Below are positions 8,876-19,272 of a stretch of 64,000 nt of DNA, in pieces. Source of the stretch: Polynucleobacter sp. VK25 (GTDB taxonomy: Bacteria; Pseudomonadota; Gammaproteobacteria; Burkholderiales; Burkholderiaceae); assembly GCF_018687355.1 (NCBI RefSeq), contig NZ_CP061288.1, positions 878,144 through 942,143 of the forward strand, read 5' to 3'. Position 1 is the stretch's first letter. Every line of letters starts with the position of its first letter. Position numbers and translations under genes: made by a program. A model generated the notes under the pieces. That model was not told the origin of the DNA. It saw only the letters and a program-made list of their open reading frames with translations, and searched no databases.

Positions 8876-10100
8876 TCGCCACTCTATGAATAGCACGCTC
8901 TTTTACAGGAAGATTGACTAGACATGCAAAGACACCCAATCCAATCGCAATTTCCCAAACAATTAAATAAGAGCCTGTTTGATCAAATAAATAACCACCT
9001 AAGAAAGCTCCGCAGAAGCTGCCAAGTTGATGCGAGAAAAAGATCAGACCTGAAAGCATCGTCAAATACTTCACACCAAAAATTTGCGCAACGATCCCAT
9101 TAGTTAGTGGAATAGTAGAGAGCCATAAGAATCCCATGATGGCAGCAAAGATGTAGGTGCTCATCGGTGTTGGTGGCAGTAATAAGAATGCTGTAATGGC
9201 AATGGATCGCCCAATGTAGATTGCGGATAGCAAATGGCGCTTAGGAAAGTGTTGCCCTAAGATGCCTGAGCTATAGGTGCCAAAGATATTAAAGAGACCA
9301 ATCAAGGCTAGAGCAGAAGTGGCGACTACAGGCGCCCCAACGGCTGGATAGCTAGAGGAGAGATCTTTAAGGTAGGGCGCCAAATGCACTGCAATAAATA
9401 CCACCTGAAAGCCGCAAACGAAATAACCCAAGGTTAGGTAACGAAAGCTTGGATTGCCGATTGCTTCTTTTAAAGCCTGTTTGATCGTTTGATCGCCTAA
9501 ATTATGGTTGTGGGTGAAATTCTGTTCACGCAACATAAATGCAGTTGGAATCATCAAGCTAGCCATCAAGGCCAACATGAGTAGAGCATCTTGTGTGCCA
9601 AACATGCTGAGCAGGCCTTGCTCCGCTGGAATCATAAGGAACTGTCCAAACGAACCAGCCGCAGCAGTAATGCCCATTGCCCAAACCCGTTTTTCTGCTG
9701 ATACATTGCGGCCCAAGATTCCGTAGACCACGCTATAGGTCGTTGCGGTTTGTGCCAAGCCAATGAGTAAACCACCAGCCAGAGTGAAGTTCATCACGTC
9801 AGTAGAGATTGCCATGCCGGCTAAACCTAGGGCATACAAAATCCCACCGGCGACCATAATTTTGAATGCGCCATAACGATCAGCCAGCGCACCAGTGACG
9901 GGCTGCACTGCCCCCCAGATCAGATTTTGAAGGGCAATCGTCAGCGCAAATGTTTCGCGACCCCAGCCATTTGCTGAGGTAATGGGTAAATTAAAGAGTC
10001 CAAAGCCATGACGAATACCCATGGATAAGGTAACCATGAGACCGCCATAGATGAGGACCTGCTTCATCGAAAGTCCTGTTTTGGTGCTCTGGGTAGTCAT
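8868..10100 (-). CDS. MFS transporter (oxalate/formate or monocarboxylate type)
   Basis: A 410-residue integral membrane carrier with about 12 hydrophobic segments. GIRHGFGLFNLPIT near the N-terminus, GAVQPVTGALADRYG in the loop 2-3 region and GILGQHFPKR in the second half are typical of the OFA/monocarboxylate branch of the major facilitator superfamily. It lies 3 bases after a family III CoA-transferase and overlaps the small membrane protein gene, so the three form one unit. A role in taking up the carboxylic acid that the transferase activates is likely; the substrate cannot be read. Confidence 0.85.
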   Translation of the reverse strand: MTTQSTKTGLSMKQVLIYGGLMVTLSMGIRHGFGLFNLPITSANGWGRETFALTIALQNLIWGAVQPVTGALADRYGAFKIMVAGGILYALGLAGMAISTDVMNFTLAGGLLIGLAQTATTYSVVYGILGRNVSAEKRVWAMGITAAAGSFGQFLMIPAEQGLLSMFGTQDALLMLALMASLMIPTAFMLREQNFTHNHNLGDQTIKQALKEAIGNPSFRYLTLGYFVCGFQVVFIAVHLAPYLKDLSSSYPAVGAPVVATSALALIGLFNIFGTYSSGILGQHFPKRHLLSAIYIGRSIAITAFLLLPPTPMSTYIFAAIMGFLWLSTIPLTNGIVAQIFGVKYLTMLSGLIFFSHQLGSFCGAFLGGYLFDQTGSYLIVWEIAIGLGVFACLVNLPVKERAIHRVANA

Positions 10101-10103
10101 GGC

Positions 10104-11324
10104 TTAGATGATTCCCTTGGTGCGTAGCTCTTCTATTGCTTGGTCATCAAGTTTGAGGCGCTCATGCAAGATCTCTTGGGTATGCTGTCCAAGAGTTGGT
10201 GGCGCCATGCGAACTTCGGTGGGCGTTTTCGATAGATGCATCGGACTAGCAACCAATTTCATAGTGCCAACAGTCGGATGCGGAACATCGATCTGTACGC
10301 CGCGATGGATAACCTGCTCATTCTCAAAGACTTCTTTGAAGTCATTGATCGGTCCGCAGGGAACGTTGGCTTTCTCAAGCAAAGCAATCCATTCCCCCTT
10401 GGTCTTCTTGCGTGTCATTTGCTCTAAAAGCGGAATAAGCTGCTTACGGTGTTCAACGCGCTGTGGGTTGGTGGCAAAGCGAGAGTCGTCCGCTAGCTGG
10501 GGTTCGCCACCTGCAGTCACAAAATGTCGGTATTGACCATCATTACCGGCGCCCACGATCATCCAGCCATCAGAGGTTGGGAAGGTTTGGTAGGGAACAA
10601 TAATTGGGGAAGCATTGCCCCAACGTTTTGGTACTTCACCAGAAGTGAGATATGCGCTCGACACATTGGCCATGACGGCCACTTGCGTATCGAGTAGTGA
10701 CATATCAATGTATTGACCTTCACCAGTGTGGTCGCGATGAACGATAGCTGCCAGGATTGCAGAGCTGGCATACATGCCTGTAAAGATGTCTGCTATTGCA
10801 ACGCCAGATTTTTGTGGGCTAGCGCCTTCGAAGTCATGCGCCTCACCAGTCACACTCATGAAGCCGCCCATACCCTGAATAATAAAATCGTAGCCTGGGC
10901 GATGGGCGTAAGGACCGGTTTGTCCAAAGCCCGTAATTGAGCAGTAAATCAAATTCTCTTTGACCTTCTTCAGGCTCTCATAATCCAGCCCGTACTTTGC
11001 TAGGTCTCCTACTTTGTAGTTCTCAATCACGACATCAGACTCTGCAGCGAGTTTGCGAATGAGTTCCTGACCTTCGGGCTTGGCAATATCAACCGTAATA
11101 GAGCGCTTATTGCGGTTGATGCAAATAAAATAGGCAGATTCATCGGTTTCCTTGCCATTTGGGTCTTTGGCAAAAGGGGGCCCCCAATGGCGGGTATCGT
11201 CTCCAACCCCCGGTCTTTCGACTTTGATGACATCCGCACCCAAATCCGCTAGATTTTGAGCGCACCAAGGACCAGCCAAGACTCGGCTAAGGTCTAAAAC
11301 GCGAATATGACTTAAGGCTCCCAT
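10104..11324 (-). CDS. family III CoA-transferase (CaiB/BaiF/Frc type)
   Basis: Moves CoA between carboxylic acids in the cytosol. The start IRVLDLSRVLAGPWCAQNLADLGADVIKVE is the family signature. SGVAIADIFTG holds the Asp (D179) matching the catalytic Asp169 of formyl-CoA transferase, and TGFGQTGPYAHRPGYD is the conserved CoA-binding region. 406 residues is normal. With the MFS carrier and small membrane protein downstream it forms a three-gene unit for use of an organic acid. Substrate specificity is not readable; formyl-, succinyl- and hydroxyacid transferases all share these features. Confidence 0.9.
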   Translation of the reverse strand: MGALSHIRVLDLSRVLAGPWCAQNLADLGADVIKVERPGVGDDTRHWGPPFAKDPNGKETDESAYFICINRNKRSITVDIAKPEGQELIRKLAAESDVVIENYKVGDLAKYGLDYESLKKVKENLIYCSITGFGQTGPYAHRPGYDFIIQGMGGFMSVTGEAHDFEGASPQKSGVAIADIFTGMYASSAILAAIVHRDHTGEGQYIDMSLLDTQVAVMANVSSAYLTSGEVPKRWGNASPIIVPYQTFPTSDGWMIVGAGNDGQYRHFVTAGGEPQLADDSRFATNPQRVEHRKQLIPLLEQMTRKKTKGEWIALLEKANVPCGPINDFKEVFENEQVIHRGVQIDVPHPTVGTMKLVASPMHLSKTPTEVRMAPPTLGQHTQEILHERLKLDDQAIEELRTKGII

Positions 11325-11389
11325 CCCTCGATTTTGGCATGGATGACAGGGGCATTCCCGAAAATTTCGGCTTAGATCTCAGACATGAC

Positions 11390-11395
11390 TACAAT
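11390..11395 (+). promoter_or_regulatory. putative -10 element of parE
   Basis: TACAAT ends 8 bases before the parE ATG, with TTGCGCGC and no ribosome binding site in between. A transcript from here would be almost leaderless. The -35 region is weak. Confidence 0.35.
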
Positions 11396-11403
11396 TTGCG
11401 CGC

Positions 11404-13392
11404 ATGGCTACCCGTAAAACTTCCGAATACAGCGAATCGTCGATTCAGGTCCTAAAAGGACTGGAACCAGTCCGTCAACGGCCTGGAATGTACACCCGTA
11501 CTGACAACCCACTCCATATCATTCAAGAGGTGCTCGATAACGCATCCGATGAAGCTTTAGGCGGGTTTGGTAAGCAAATCCTTGTCACCATGCATACCGA
11601 TGGCAGCGTGAGCGTAGAAGATGATGGTCGTGGCATTCCAGTGGGCATGCATCCTACTGAGAAACTACCGGTGGTTGAGATTGTGTTTACCCAGCTTCAT
11701 GCTGGCGGTAAGTTTGAAAAAGGGACTGGCGGTGCGTATGCATTCTCCGGTGGTTTGCATGGTGTTGGTGTTTCTGTAACCAATGCCTTATCTAAGAGAT
11801 TAGAAGTCACCGTTTGGCGTGATGGCCAAATGTCGACATTGACATTTGCCGATGGCAAGGTGATTGAAAAGCTTAAGACGATTGCTTCTTCGAAAGAAGA
11901 CAAGTCGCACGGTACTCGCGTGCGTGCTTGGCCAGACGGTAAGTATTTTGATAGCTCAGTAATACCAATGCCTGAGCTCATTCGCCTCTTGCGCTCCAAA
12001 GCAGTGTTATTGCCTGGCGTGAAGGTTACGCTGATTCAAGAAAAATCAGGCGATACCCAGACTTGGCAGTATGCACAAGGCTTACGCGGCTATTTAAATG
12101 AAGCCATTGCCCAAGCTGGTCATGGCGCAGAGGTAATTCCACCGTTCGAAGGTGAGCAATACGCTACTGGCACTGGAGATGATGATTCCTTTGCTGAAGG
12201 TGAGGGCGCAGCTTGGGTAGTTTGTTGGACTGAAGATGGTGCACCAGTGCGTGAGAGTTACGTGAACTTGATTCCAACTCCCGCTGGTGGAACCCATGAA
12301 AGCGGTCTGCGTGAAGGACTATTTAATGCTGTCAAAGGTTTTATTGAAATGCATGCATTGCAACCCAAAGGTGTGAAGCTCATGCCTGAGGACGTTTTTG
12401 CAAGAGCCTCATTCATCTTGTCTGCAAAGGTTTTAGATCCACAGTTCCAAGGTCAGATAAAAGAGCGTCTCAATTCTCGTGATGCCGTGCGTTTAGTTTC
12501 TGGATATGTGAAATCCGCCCTAGAGCTCTGGCTCAATCAGCATGTTGACTACGGTCGCAAGTTGGCCGATCTGGTAATTAAACAGGCGCAAGCCAGAACT
12601 CGTGCTGGCCAAAAGGTCGAGAAGAAGAAGTCCTCTGGGGTGGCGGTTCTCCCTGGAAAGCTCACTGATTGTGAGAGTCAAGACATTGGTATGAATGAAA
12701 TCTTCCTAGTCGAGGGCGATTCCGCGGGCGGATCAGCCAAGATGGGTCGCAATAAGGAATATCAAGCCATCCTGCCATTGCGTGGCAAGGTTTTAAATAC
12801 TTGGGAAGCTGAGCGTGATCGCTTGTTTGCCAATAATGAAGTGCATGACATTGCGGTAGCGATTGGCGTAGATCCTCACGGAGCCAATGACAATCCAGAT
12901 CTATCTAATCTGCGCTACGGCAAGGTTTGCATTCTGTCTGATGCGGACGTCGATGGTGCGCATATTCAGGTCTTATTACTAACCTTGTTCTATAAGCACT
13001 TTCCGAAGCTGATTGAGTTGGGTCATGTCCATATTTCAAGACCGCCGCTCTTTAGGGTGGATGCCCCAGCGCGCGGGAAGAAGCCGGCGCAAAAGATTTA
13101 TGCCTTGGATGCTAATGAGCTTCAAGCGATTGAAGATAAGTTGCGCAAAGATGGTGTTAAAGAAACAGCATGGCAAATCTCCCGCTTTAAGGGTTTGGGA
13201 GAAATGAGTGCAGAACAGCTTTGGGATACCACCTTAAATCCGGATACTCGCCGTTTACTGCCAGTAACACTAGGCACTTGGACTGAAGACGAAACATTTA
13301 AAACAATGGATATGTTGATGGGTAAATCGGAATCGGGTGCACGTCGTGACTGGTTGGAAGAGCGCGGCAATGAAGTGGAGGCAGACATCTAA
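11404..13392 (+). CDS. parE: DNA topoisomerase IV subunit B
   Basis: ATPase subunit of the decatenating type II topoisomerase. GHKL ATPase motifs are complete: [18 protein letters not shown] and [15 protein letters not shown]. The Toprim domain has [13 protein letters not shown] and DADVDGAHI, and PLRGKVLN is conserved. The length of 662 is near the ~630 of ParE; it lacks the extra domain of gram-negative GyrB, and pairing with parC settles the choice. Its stop shares one base with the parC ATG (TAATG), so translation is probably coupled. Confidence 0.95.
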   Translation: MATRKTSEYSESSIQVLKGLEPVRQRPGMYTRTDNPLHIIQEVLDNASDEALGGFGKQILVTMHTDGSVSVEDDGRGIPVGMHPTEKLPVVEIVFTQLHAGGKFEKGTGGAYAFSGGLHGVGVSVTNALSKRLEVTVWRDGQMSTLTFADGKVIEKLKTIASSKEDKSHGTRVRAWPDGKYFDSSVIPMPELIRLLRSKAVLLPGVKVTLIQEKSGDTQTWQYAQGLRGYLNEAIAQAGHGAEVIPPFEGEQYATGTGDDDSFAEGEGAAWVVCWTEDGAPVRESYVNLIPTPAGGTHESGLREGLFNAVKGFIEMHALQPKGVKLMPEDVFARASFILSAKVLDPQFQGQIKERLNSRDAVRLVSGYVKSALELWLNQHVDYGRKLADLVIKQAQARTRAGQKVEKKKSSGVAVLPGKLTDCESQDIGMNEIFLVEGDSAGGSAKMGRNKEYQAILPLRGKVLNTWEAERDRLFANNEVHDIAVAIGVDPHGANDNPDLSNLRYGKVCILSDADVDGAHIQVLLLTLFYKHFPKLIELGHVHISRPPLFRVDAPARGKKPAQKIYALDANELQAIEDKLRKDGVKETAWQISRFKGLGEMSAEQLWDTTLNPDTRRLLPVTLGTWTEDETFKTMDMLMGKSESGARRDWLEERGNEVEADI

Positions 13393-15842
13393 TGGCAACT
13401 AAAAAGACCCCCGGAAAAAATGATCCAGCCGAACAAGCGGATTTGTTTTCTATTCCCGCTGAAGAGATAGAAGTGGTAGAGGTTGATGAGGCTCCAGTTG
13501 TAGCAACTGCCTCTGGTGGTGGAGCGGGTAATCATGATCCCAAAACCATTGATCTGAATGAAGACGGTAAAGATAGCTTAACCCTTGCGGTATATGCAGA
13601 GCGCGCCTATTTGGATTACGCGATTAGCGTTGTAAAAGGCCGTGCACTACCTGATGTATCCGATGGTCAGAAGCCTGTGCAGCGCCGTATCTTGTTCTCC
13701 ATGAGTGAAATGGGCTTGCGTGCTGATGCTAAGCCAGTAAAGAGCGCCCGTGTTGTGGGTGACGTACTTGGTAAGTTCCATCCCCATGGCGACCAATCTG
13801 CATACGATGCATTGGTTCGTTTAGCGCAAAGCTTTTCACTGCGTTATCCATTAATTGATGGTCAAGGTAACTTCGGCTCACGCGATGGTGATGGTGCAGC
13901 GGCAATGCGTTATACCGAGGCGCGCCTCACCAAGATCGCTAGTTTGCTGATGAGTGAGATTGACGAGGGTACGGTAGATTTTGCTCCGAACTACGACGGC
14001 TCATTCCAAGAGCCTAAATTATTACCGGCTCGCTTGCCATTCGTATTGCTCAATGGCGCATCAGGCATCGCTGTTGGTATGGCAACTGAGATTCCTTCAC
14101 ACAATCTACGTGAAGTCGCTACTGCTGCCATTGCTTTAATGAAGTCTCCGAAGATGAGTACTTCAGAATTGTTAGAGATCATGCCTGGTCCAGACTATCC
14201 AGGCGGTGGCCAAATTATTTCTTCTGCTGCAGAAATTGCGCAGATATACGAAGCAGGGCGCGGCAGTATTAAAGTGCGTGCGCGTTGGTCTGTTGAAGAG
14301 TTGGCCCGTGGTCAATGGCAGATTGTTGTCAATGAATTGCCACCAGCAACCTCTTCACAACGTGTCTTGCAAGAGATTGAAGAAATCACCAATCCTAAGG
14401 TGAAGGTTGGCAAGAAGACCTTAACCCCTGAGCAAAATAACCTCAAATCAACCATTCTGAATGTGCTTGATGGTGTTCGCGATGAATCCAGCAAGGATGC
14501 TGCGGTGCGTTTGGTATTTGAGCCCAAGAGCAAGAATATTGACGTTAATGAGTTCGTTAATCTTCTGTTAGCGCATACCTCATTGGAATCCAATGCGCCA
14601 ATGAACTTGGTGATGATTGGTAATGATGGTCGTCCGCGTCAAAAAGGCTTAAAAGAAATTCTGTCTGAGTGGGTTGCATTTAGGGTTGCTACCGTCACGC
14701 GTAGAACTCAGCATCGCTTGGGCAAAGTGAAGGACCGTATGCATATTTTGGAAGGGCGCTTAACCGTTCTTCTCAATATTGATAAGGTCATTAAGATCAT
14801 TCGCAATAGTGATGAGCCAAAGGCTGATCTGATCAAAGAGTTCAAGCTCAGCGATCGCCAAGCGGAAGACATTCTGGATATTCGTTTGCGTCAGTTGGCT
14901 CGCCTGGAAGGCATCAAGATTGAGCAAGAGCTTAAAGAGCTCAAAGCAGAGCGTGATGACTTGGATGGTTTATTGCAGAGTGATGCCGTCTTGCGTAAGC
15001 GCATCATTAAAGAAATCGAATCCGATATGAAGGATTTTGGAGATGATCGTCGCACCCTCATACAAGAAGACAAACGCGCTGTAGCTGAGACCAAGGTGAT
15101 TGATGAGCCGGTTACAGTGATTGTTTCGCAAAAAGGCTGGGTACGTGTACGCCAAGGGCATGAGCACGACGCAACTCAGTTTGCTTTCAAGGCAGGCGAT
15201 GCTTTGTATGCCACCTTTGAAGTGAGGACTGTAGACGTTATTCAAGGCTTTGGAAGTGATGGACGTGTGTACACCGTGCCCGTCAGCGAACTACCTGGCG
15301 CACGCGGTGACGGCTCGCCCTTGACGAGTTTTGTGAACTTGGCTGCTGGCTCACAAATGGTTGCTTACTACGCTGGCCAGCCCGATGATTTGGTATTGCT
15401 CTCGACTAAAGCAGGCTTTGGTTTCTTAGCCAATGTAGCCGACATGACTACGCGCAACAAGGCAGGTAAATCATTCTTGAGCATGGATGCCAAAGTTCCT
15501 GGTGATGCACCTTTGGGCGCTGCCAAGGTGAAGGTCGGCATGAAGCAAGTTGCTTGCTTATCTGAAGCCTCGAAGTTACTGGTCTTCCCATTGGATGAGT
15601 TAAAGCGTTTGCCAACGGGTGGTAAGGGCGTCATTCTGATGGGCTTGGATGATAAAGAGCACTTGGCGTCAGCTATCGCGGTTGGACCAGACGGCGCTAC
15701 ATATTCAGGTGCTGGCCGTGCTGGCAAGCCAACTGAACTCAGTTTGGATGCGAAAACCTTAAAATCATTTGCGCGTAACCGTGCACGCAAGGGTCACTTT
15801 GTTGAACCACGCTTGAAAGATGGCAAGTTAACAGCAAATTAA
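13392..15842 (+). CDS. parC: DNA topoisomerase IV subunit A
   Basis: DNA-cleaving subunit that works with ParE to separate daughter chromosomes. The catalytic tyrosine is Y174 in [11 protein letters not shown]. The winged-helix segment [20 protein letters not shown] carries Gln135 where E. coli ParC has Ser80 and Asp139 where it has Glu84. The C-terminal half has degenerate beta-propeller blades ([19 protein letters not shown]) and lacks a GyrA box. The first ~60 residues are an acidic, low-complexity extension. 816 residues is slightly longer than usual. Confidence 0.95.
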   Translation: MATKKTPGKNDPAEQADLFSIPAEEIEVVEVDEAPVVATASGGGAGNHDPKTIDLNEDGKDSLTLAVYAERAYLDYAISVVKGRALPDVSDGQKPVQRRILFSMSEMGLRADAKPVKSARVVGDVLGKFHPHGDQSAYDALVRLAQSFSLRYPLIDGQGNFGSRDGDGAAAMRYTEARLTKIASLLMSEIDEGTVDFAPNYDGSFQEPKLLPARLPFVLLNGASGIAVGMATEIPSHNLREVATAAIALMKSPKMSTSELLEIMPGPDYPGGGQIISSAAEIAQIYEAGRGSIKVRARWSVEELARGQWQIVVNELPPATSSQRVLQEIEEITNPKVKVGKKTLTPEQNNLKSTILNVLDGVRDESSKDAAVRLVFEPKSKNIDVNEFVNLLLAHTSLESNAPMNLVMIGNDGRPRQKGLKEILSEWVAFRVATVTRRTQHRLGKVKDRMHILEGRLTVLLNIDKVIKIIRNSDEPKADLIKEFKLSDRQAEDILDIRLRQLARLEGIKIEQELKELKAERDDLDGLLQSDAVLRKRIIKEIESDMKDFGDDRRTLIQEDKRAVAETKVIDEPVTVIVSQKGWVRVRQGHEHDATQFAFKAGDALYATFEVRTVDVIQGFGSDGRVYTVPVSELPGARGDGSPLTSFVNLAAGSQMVAYYAGQPDDLVLLSTKAGFGFLANVADMTTRNKAGKSFLSMDAKVPGDAPLGAAKVKVGMKQVACLSEASKLLVFPLDELKRLPTGGKGVILMGLDDKEHLASAIAVGPDGATYSGAGRAGKPTELSLDAKTLKSFARNRARKGHFVEPRLKDGKLTAN

Positions 15843-15869
15843 CAACAAATTAATTGCGCATTAACTGCC

Positions 15870-16829
15870 CTATTTCTTTTTTGGAATACTCACGCCATAT
15901 TTAACGGCAATCACTTCCGCCAGAATCGAAACAGCGATCTCTGGTGGGGTGAGGGCGCCAATGTAAAGCCCAACAGGGCCATGTAACTTCTCTACTTGCT
16001 CTTGAGAGACATCAAATTCTAGTAAGCGCTCTTTGCGTTTCTGAGTGTTCTTGCGGCTCCCCAGGGCGCCTACATAAAAGGCTGGAGACTTTAGAGCCTC
16101 CATCAGAGCCATATCATCTAGCTTGGGGTCATGCGTCAGGGCAACAACGGCTGTATGTGAATCAACACCGATCTCCAGCAAGACATCATCTGGCATACCC
16201 TTTGAGAAAGTAATATCAGAACGATTCAGGCCTTCTGCGTATTCTTCACGCGGATCAATCACAATCACTTCAAAGTCAGAGGCAAGCGCAAAATCTGCTG
16301 TATACAAGGAGAGTTGTCCTGCGCCAATGATGACCATGCGCCAACGTGGACCGTAAGTAGTTTGCATTGCTTCATCGGTGCAGGAAAATTCATCGCTACG
16401 GTCGCCTGGGCTGAGAGTGGACTTACCGGTAAGCAAGTTCACAGAGCGGCGGGTAATTTGATGGGATGAGATATTCGCGAGTAACTTTTCTAATACTGCT
16501 AATTCAGGTCTAGGCTCAACTAGTAGTCGCAAGGTGCCGCCGCAAGGTAGACCAAAGCGTGCCGCCTCTTGTTGCGTCACACCATAAACTACCATTTCAG
16601 GGGTATTACGGGTGAGGATTTCAGTTTGCACGCGACGGATAAGGTCATCCTCAACGCAGCCTCCGGAAACAGAACCGGCAACTTGTCCGTCAGCCCGAAT
16701 CGCAAGCCATGAACCTACTGGACGTGGTGCTGAGCCCCACGTCTGGACAACGGTCGCAATAGCAACGGATTGACCTGATTGGAGCCATTCAACGGCGGAT
16801 TTGAGGACACTTAAATCGGTGCTGTTCAT
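15870..16829 (-). CDS. XdhC/CoxF-type molybdenum hydroxylase maturation factor
   Basis: XdhC-like proteins bind and sulfurate molybdenum cofactor before insertion into xanthine dehydrogenase or CO-dehydrogenase-type enzymes. The N-terminal domain has VATVVQTWGSAPRPVGS and VSGGCVEDDL. The C-terminal domain is a Rossmann fold, MVIIGAGQLSLYTADFAL, ending in VALTHDPKLDDMAL and VGALGSRKN, as in the family. 319 residues is usual. It is divergent from the MobA-like gene (63-base gap). No molybdenum hydroxylase subunit is encoded in this window. Confidence 0.88.
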   Translation of the reverse strand: MNSTDLSVLKSAVEWLQSGQSVAIATVVQTWGSAPRPVGSWLAIRADGQVAGSVSGGCVEDDLIRRVQTEILTRNTPEMVVYGVTQQEAARFGLPCGGTLRLLVEPRPELAVLEKLLANISSHQITRRSVNLLTGKSTLSPGDRSDEFSCTDEAMQTTYGPRWRMVIIGAGQLSLYTADFALASDFEVIVIDPREEYAEGLNRSDITFSKGMPDDVLLEIGVDSHTAVVALTHDPKLDDMALMEALKSPAFYVGALGSRKNTQKRKERLLEFDVSQEQVEKLHGPVGLYIGALTPPEIAVSILAEVIAVKYGVSIPKKK

Positions 16830-16879
16830 GCGTTTTCTTCTTTTACGTGCTTTTGTGAATACTTTTATTAATAACTATT

Positions 16880-16885
16880 TATTAT
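16880..16885 (+). promoter_or_regulatory. putative -10 element of the MobA-like gene
   Basis: TATTAT lies 7 bases before the ATG at 16893, with no ribosome binding site between. The region is AT-rich and no convincing -35 is present. Confidence 0.25.
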
Positions 16886-16892
16886 CACTCTA

Positions 16893-17543
16893 ATGACTAT
16901 TTCTAGCGCATCTACCAAAAGCTCCAATTTGCAACTAGCCATCATGATATTGGCTGCTGGCGAGGGCAGTCGCTTGGGCGGCTACCCTAAAGCTTTGTTG
17001 AAAAAGGATGGGGGCAGCTTATTAAAACGTTTTATCAATTCAGTGCAGAGTTTTAAGCCTATTGAGACCTTGGTTGTCACTGGCTTTTACTCCGACAAAA
17101 TAGAATCGGAGATCAACTCCATTAAGCAGGGCACTCGCAGTCCAATCACTACTGTAAAAAATCCCAATCCAGACTTAGGTCAATCATCTTCTGTTCGACT
17201 TGGCTTGGAGTCGCTTAAGTCTGACTATGACGTGTTACTAATTGCTTTATGTGATCAACCCAATATTGCTAATCTCGAGATCAGGACATTGCTAGAGCAA
17301 TTTACTGAAAGAGGCGCAAATCAAGAAATCATCCTGCCGATGGTCGACGGTCAACGCGGCAATCCGGTCTTATTTTCTAGAGGGGTGATTAAGAGCATCT
17401 TAGCAATCCCCGCAATGGTCTGTAGGCCTTATATGGATCAACACCCAGAGGTAATCCAATTATTTGATACCAATAATCAAGCCTACCTCATGGATGTCGA
17501 CACAGAAGCCGACATCCAAAAACTAGGACTTGATCTTATTTAA
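16893..17543 (+). CDS. MobA/MocA-like molybdenum cofactor nucleotidyltransferase
   Basis: A 216-residue GT-A-fold nucleotidyltransferase. MILAAGEGSRLGGYPKALL is the nucleotide-binding signature and LIALCDQPNI the metal-binding segment; DGQRGNPVLF is typical of the MocA/MobA-like group that attaches CMP or GMP to molybdopterin. Divergent from the XdhC gene and close to MoxR/VWA genes, it fits a molybdo-hydroxylase maturation set. Guanylyl- versus cytidylyltransferase specificity cannot be settled here; the XdhC partner favours the cytidylyl form. Confidence 0.82.
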   Translation: MTISSASTKSSNLQLAIMILAAGEGSRLGGYPKALLKKDGGSLLKRFINSVQSFKPIETLVVTGFYSDKIESEINSIKQGTRSPITTVKNPNPDLGQSSSVRLGLESLKSDYDVLLIALCDQPNIANLEIRTLLEQFTERGANQEIILPMVDGQRGNPVLFSRGVIKSILAIPAMVCRPYMDQHPEVIQLFDTNNQAYLMDVDTEADIQKLGLDLI

Positions 17544-17558
17544 CCCAATGATGATGAA

Positions 17559-18017
17559 TTAAATCTCAGCGATTAATTCAATTTCAACGCAAGCGCCAAG
17601 CGGAATCTGCGCAACACCAAAAGCACTACGCGCATGTTTACCAGCATCACCGAATACTTCAAAGAGTAATTCTGAGCAGCCATTCACTACCAGGTGCTGC
17701 TCTGTGTAGTTGTCAGTGGAGTTCACTAGACCCATTACCTTAACGATGCGTTTAACTTTGTCTAAAGAGCCCAAATGATTTTGTAGTGTAGAGAGCAAAT
17801 CAATTGCAATCGAGCGAGCAGCTGCTTTGCCAGTTTCAGTATCCATATCCTTACCTAGCTTTCCAACCCAAGGTTTGCCATCGCGTTTGGCAATATGACC
17901 GGAGAGAAAAACAGTATTGCCGGTTGTAGCGGCCATGACATAGGCTGCAGCAGGCGGTCCTGGGGGTGGCAAATCAATTCCAAGGGTCTTGAGGCGTTCG
18001 CTAATGTTTGTAGTCAT
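17559..18017 (-). CDS. RidA/YjgF family protein
   Basis: A 152-residue member of the Rid family, which hydrolyses reactive enamine/imine intermediates. [20 protein letters not shown], the central helix with [15 protein letters not shown], and [25 protein letters not shown] at the end match. The Arg in HARSAFGV corresponds to the Arg that binds the carboxylate in active RidA, so activity is possible. It is longer than the ~128-residue RidA, with an N-terminal [12 protein letters not shown] segment typical of the YjgH-like branch. Last gene after moxR and the VWA gene; 57-base gap. Confidence 0.88.
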   Translation of the reverse strand: MTTNISERLKTLGIDLPPPGPPAAAYVMAATTGNTVFLSGHIAKRDGKPWVGKLGKDMDTETGKAAARSIAIDLLSTLQNHLGSLDKVKRIVKVMGLVNSTDNYTEQHLVVNGCSELLFEVFGDAGKHARSAFGVAQIPLGACVEIELIAEI

Positions 18018-18074
18018 GTTGGATATGTAGTTAGATTTTATTAAGAAATGAAGTCAAAAAAAGATATGAGAATC

Positions 18075-19250
18075 TTACTTGGAAAGTTGGCGCATAGCAC
18101 TTTCGAGTCCATTTAAGGTAACAGGGTACATGCGATCTCTCATGAGATTTTGCATAATATCGATCGATTGACGATATTGCCAAATAGATTCAGGTTCTGG
18201 ATTGAGCCAAGCAAAGTGCGGAAAGTGATCAATGAGTCGATTAATCCAAACAGCACCCGCCTCCTTGTTGTTGTATTCAACCGAACCATTGGGACTCAGA
18301 ATTTCATAGGGAGACATGGTCGCATCACCAACGAAGATCAACTTATAGTCGGGGCCATATTTATTAATAATGTCTTGCGTTGGTGTGGCTTGATCACGCC
18401 TGCGGCGATTGCTTTGCCATAGATTTTCATAAACGCAGTTATGAAAATAGTAATGCTCAAGATGCTTAAATTCAGCCTTCGCAGCAGAGAACAGTTCAGC
18501 AATACGCTGAATATGATCATCCATCGAACCACCGACATCCATAAGTAGCAACACTTTGACTTGATTATGGCGCTCAGGGCGCATTTGAATATCCAACATG
18601 CCGGCATTAGCTGCAGTTGAATGGATGGTTTTGTCCAAATCGAGCTCTAGGGTAGATCCTTCACGAGCAAAGCGACGCAGACGACGTAATGCCACTTTGA
18701 TATTACGAGTACCTAAGGCTAAATCGCTGTCATAGTCTTTAAATTCACGAGCTTCCCATACCTTGATGGCAGTTCTATTGCCAGCACTTTCACCGCCAAT
18801 ACGGATGCCTTCTGGGTGATAGCCGCTATGGCCGAAAGGTGAGGAACCGCCAGCGCCAATCCACTTATTACCGCCGCCATGCCATTCCTTTTGCTCTTTT
18901 AATAGTTCCTCAAGGCGTTTCTTTAAGGCGTCTGGTCCACCCAGCTTTTTGAGCGCCGCTTTCTCTTCATCAGTCAGAACCCGTTGAAGTTTTTTCTCAA
19001 GCCAGTCAAGTGGAATGTCTGGTGAAAGGGCAATAATTTGCTCGACCCCATTGAAGTAAGCCCCAAAGACTTGATCAAAGCGATCAAAGTGTTGCTCATC
19101 TTTCACTAAAGTCATGCGCGAGAGTTGATAAAACTCATCGATGGATGGGCTAATGACGCCTGACTTCAACGCCTCCAAAAGAGTTAAAAACTCTCGCATC
19201 GAAACAGGCACTTTAGCCTCTTTCAGATTAAGGAAGAATTGAATCAACAT
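18075..19250 (-). CDS. VWA domain protein, CoxE-like
   Basis: 391 residues. The C-terminal half is a von Willebrand A domain with a MIDAS-like motif DVGGSMD at residues 238-244 (Gly where the classic DxSxS motif has the first Ser) and a KLIFVGDATMSPYEI strand. The middle is a Gly-rich linker (HGGGNKWIGAGGSSPFG). CoxE-like proteins work with a MoxR/CoxD AAA+ ATPase to mature metalloenzymes, and such an ATPase gene lies 22 bases upstream in the same operon. The exact target is unknown. Confidence 0.87.
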   Translation of the reverse strand: MLIQFFLNLKEAKVPVSMREFLTLLEALKSGVISPSIDEFYQLSRMTLVKDEQHFDRFDQVFGAYFNGVEQIIALSPDIPLDWLEKKLQRVLTDEEKAALKKLGGPDALKKRLEELLKEQKEWHGGGNKWIGAGGSSPFGHSGYHPEGIRIGGESAGNRTAIKVWEAREFKDYDSDLALGTRNIKVALRRLRRFAREGSTLELDLDKTIHSTAANAGMLDIQMRPERHNQVKVLLLMDVGGSMDDHIQRIAELFSAAKAEFKHLEHYYFHNCVYENLWQSNRRRRDQATPTQDIINKYGPDYKLIFVGDATMSPYEILSPNGSVEYNNKEAGAVWINRLIDHFPHFAWLNPEPESIWQYRQSIDIMQNLMRDRMYPVTLNGLESAMRQLSK

Positions 19251-19272
19251 AAAAACTTTTACTTGCTATGTA

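Noticed and set aside
15368..15790. 140-codon frame opposite the end of parC
   Set aside because: Shadow of the ParC propeller region; composition is not protein-like and no start signal is present.
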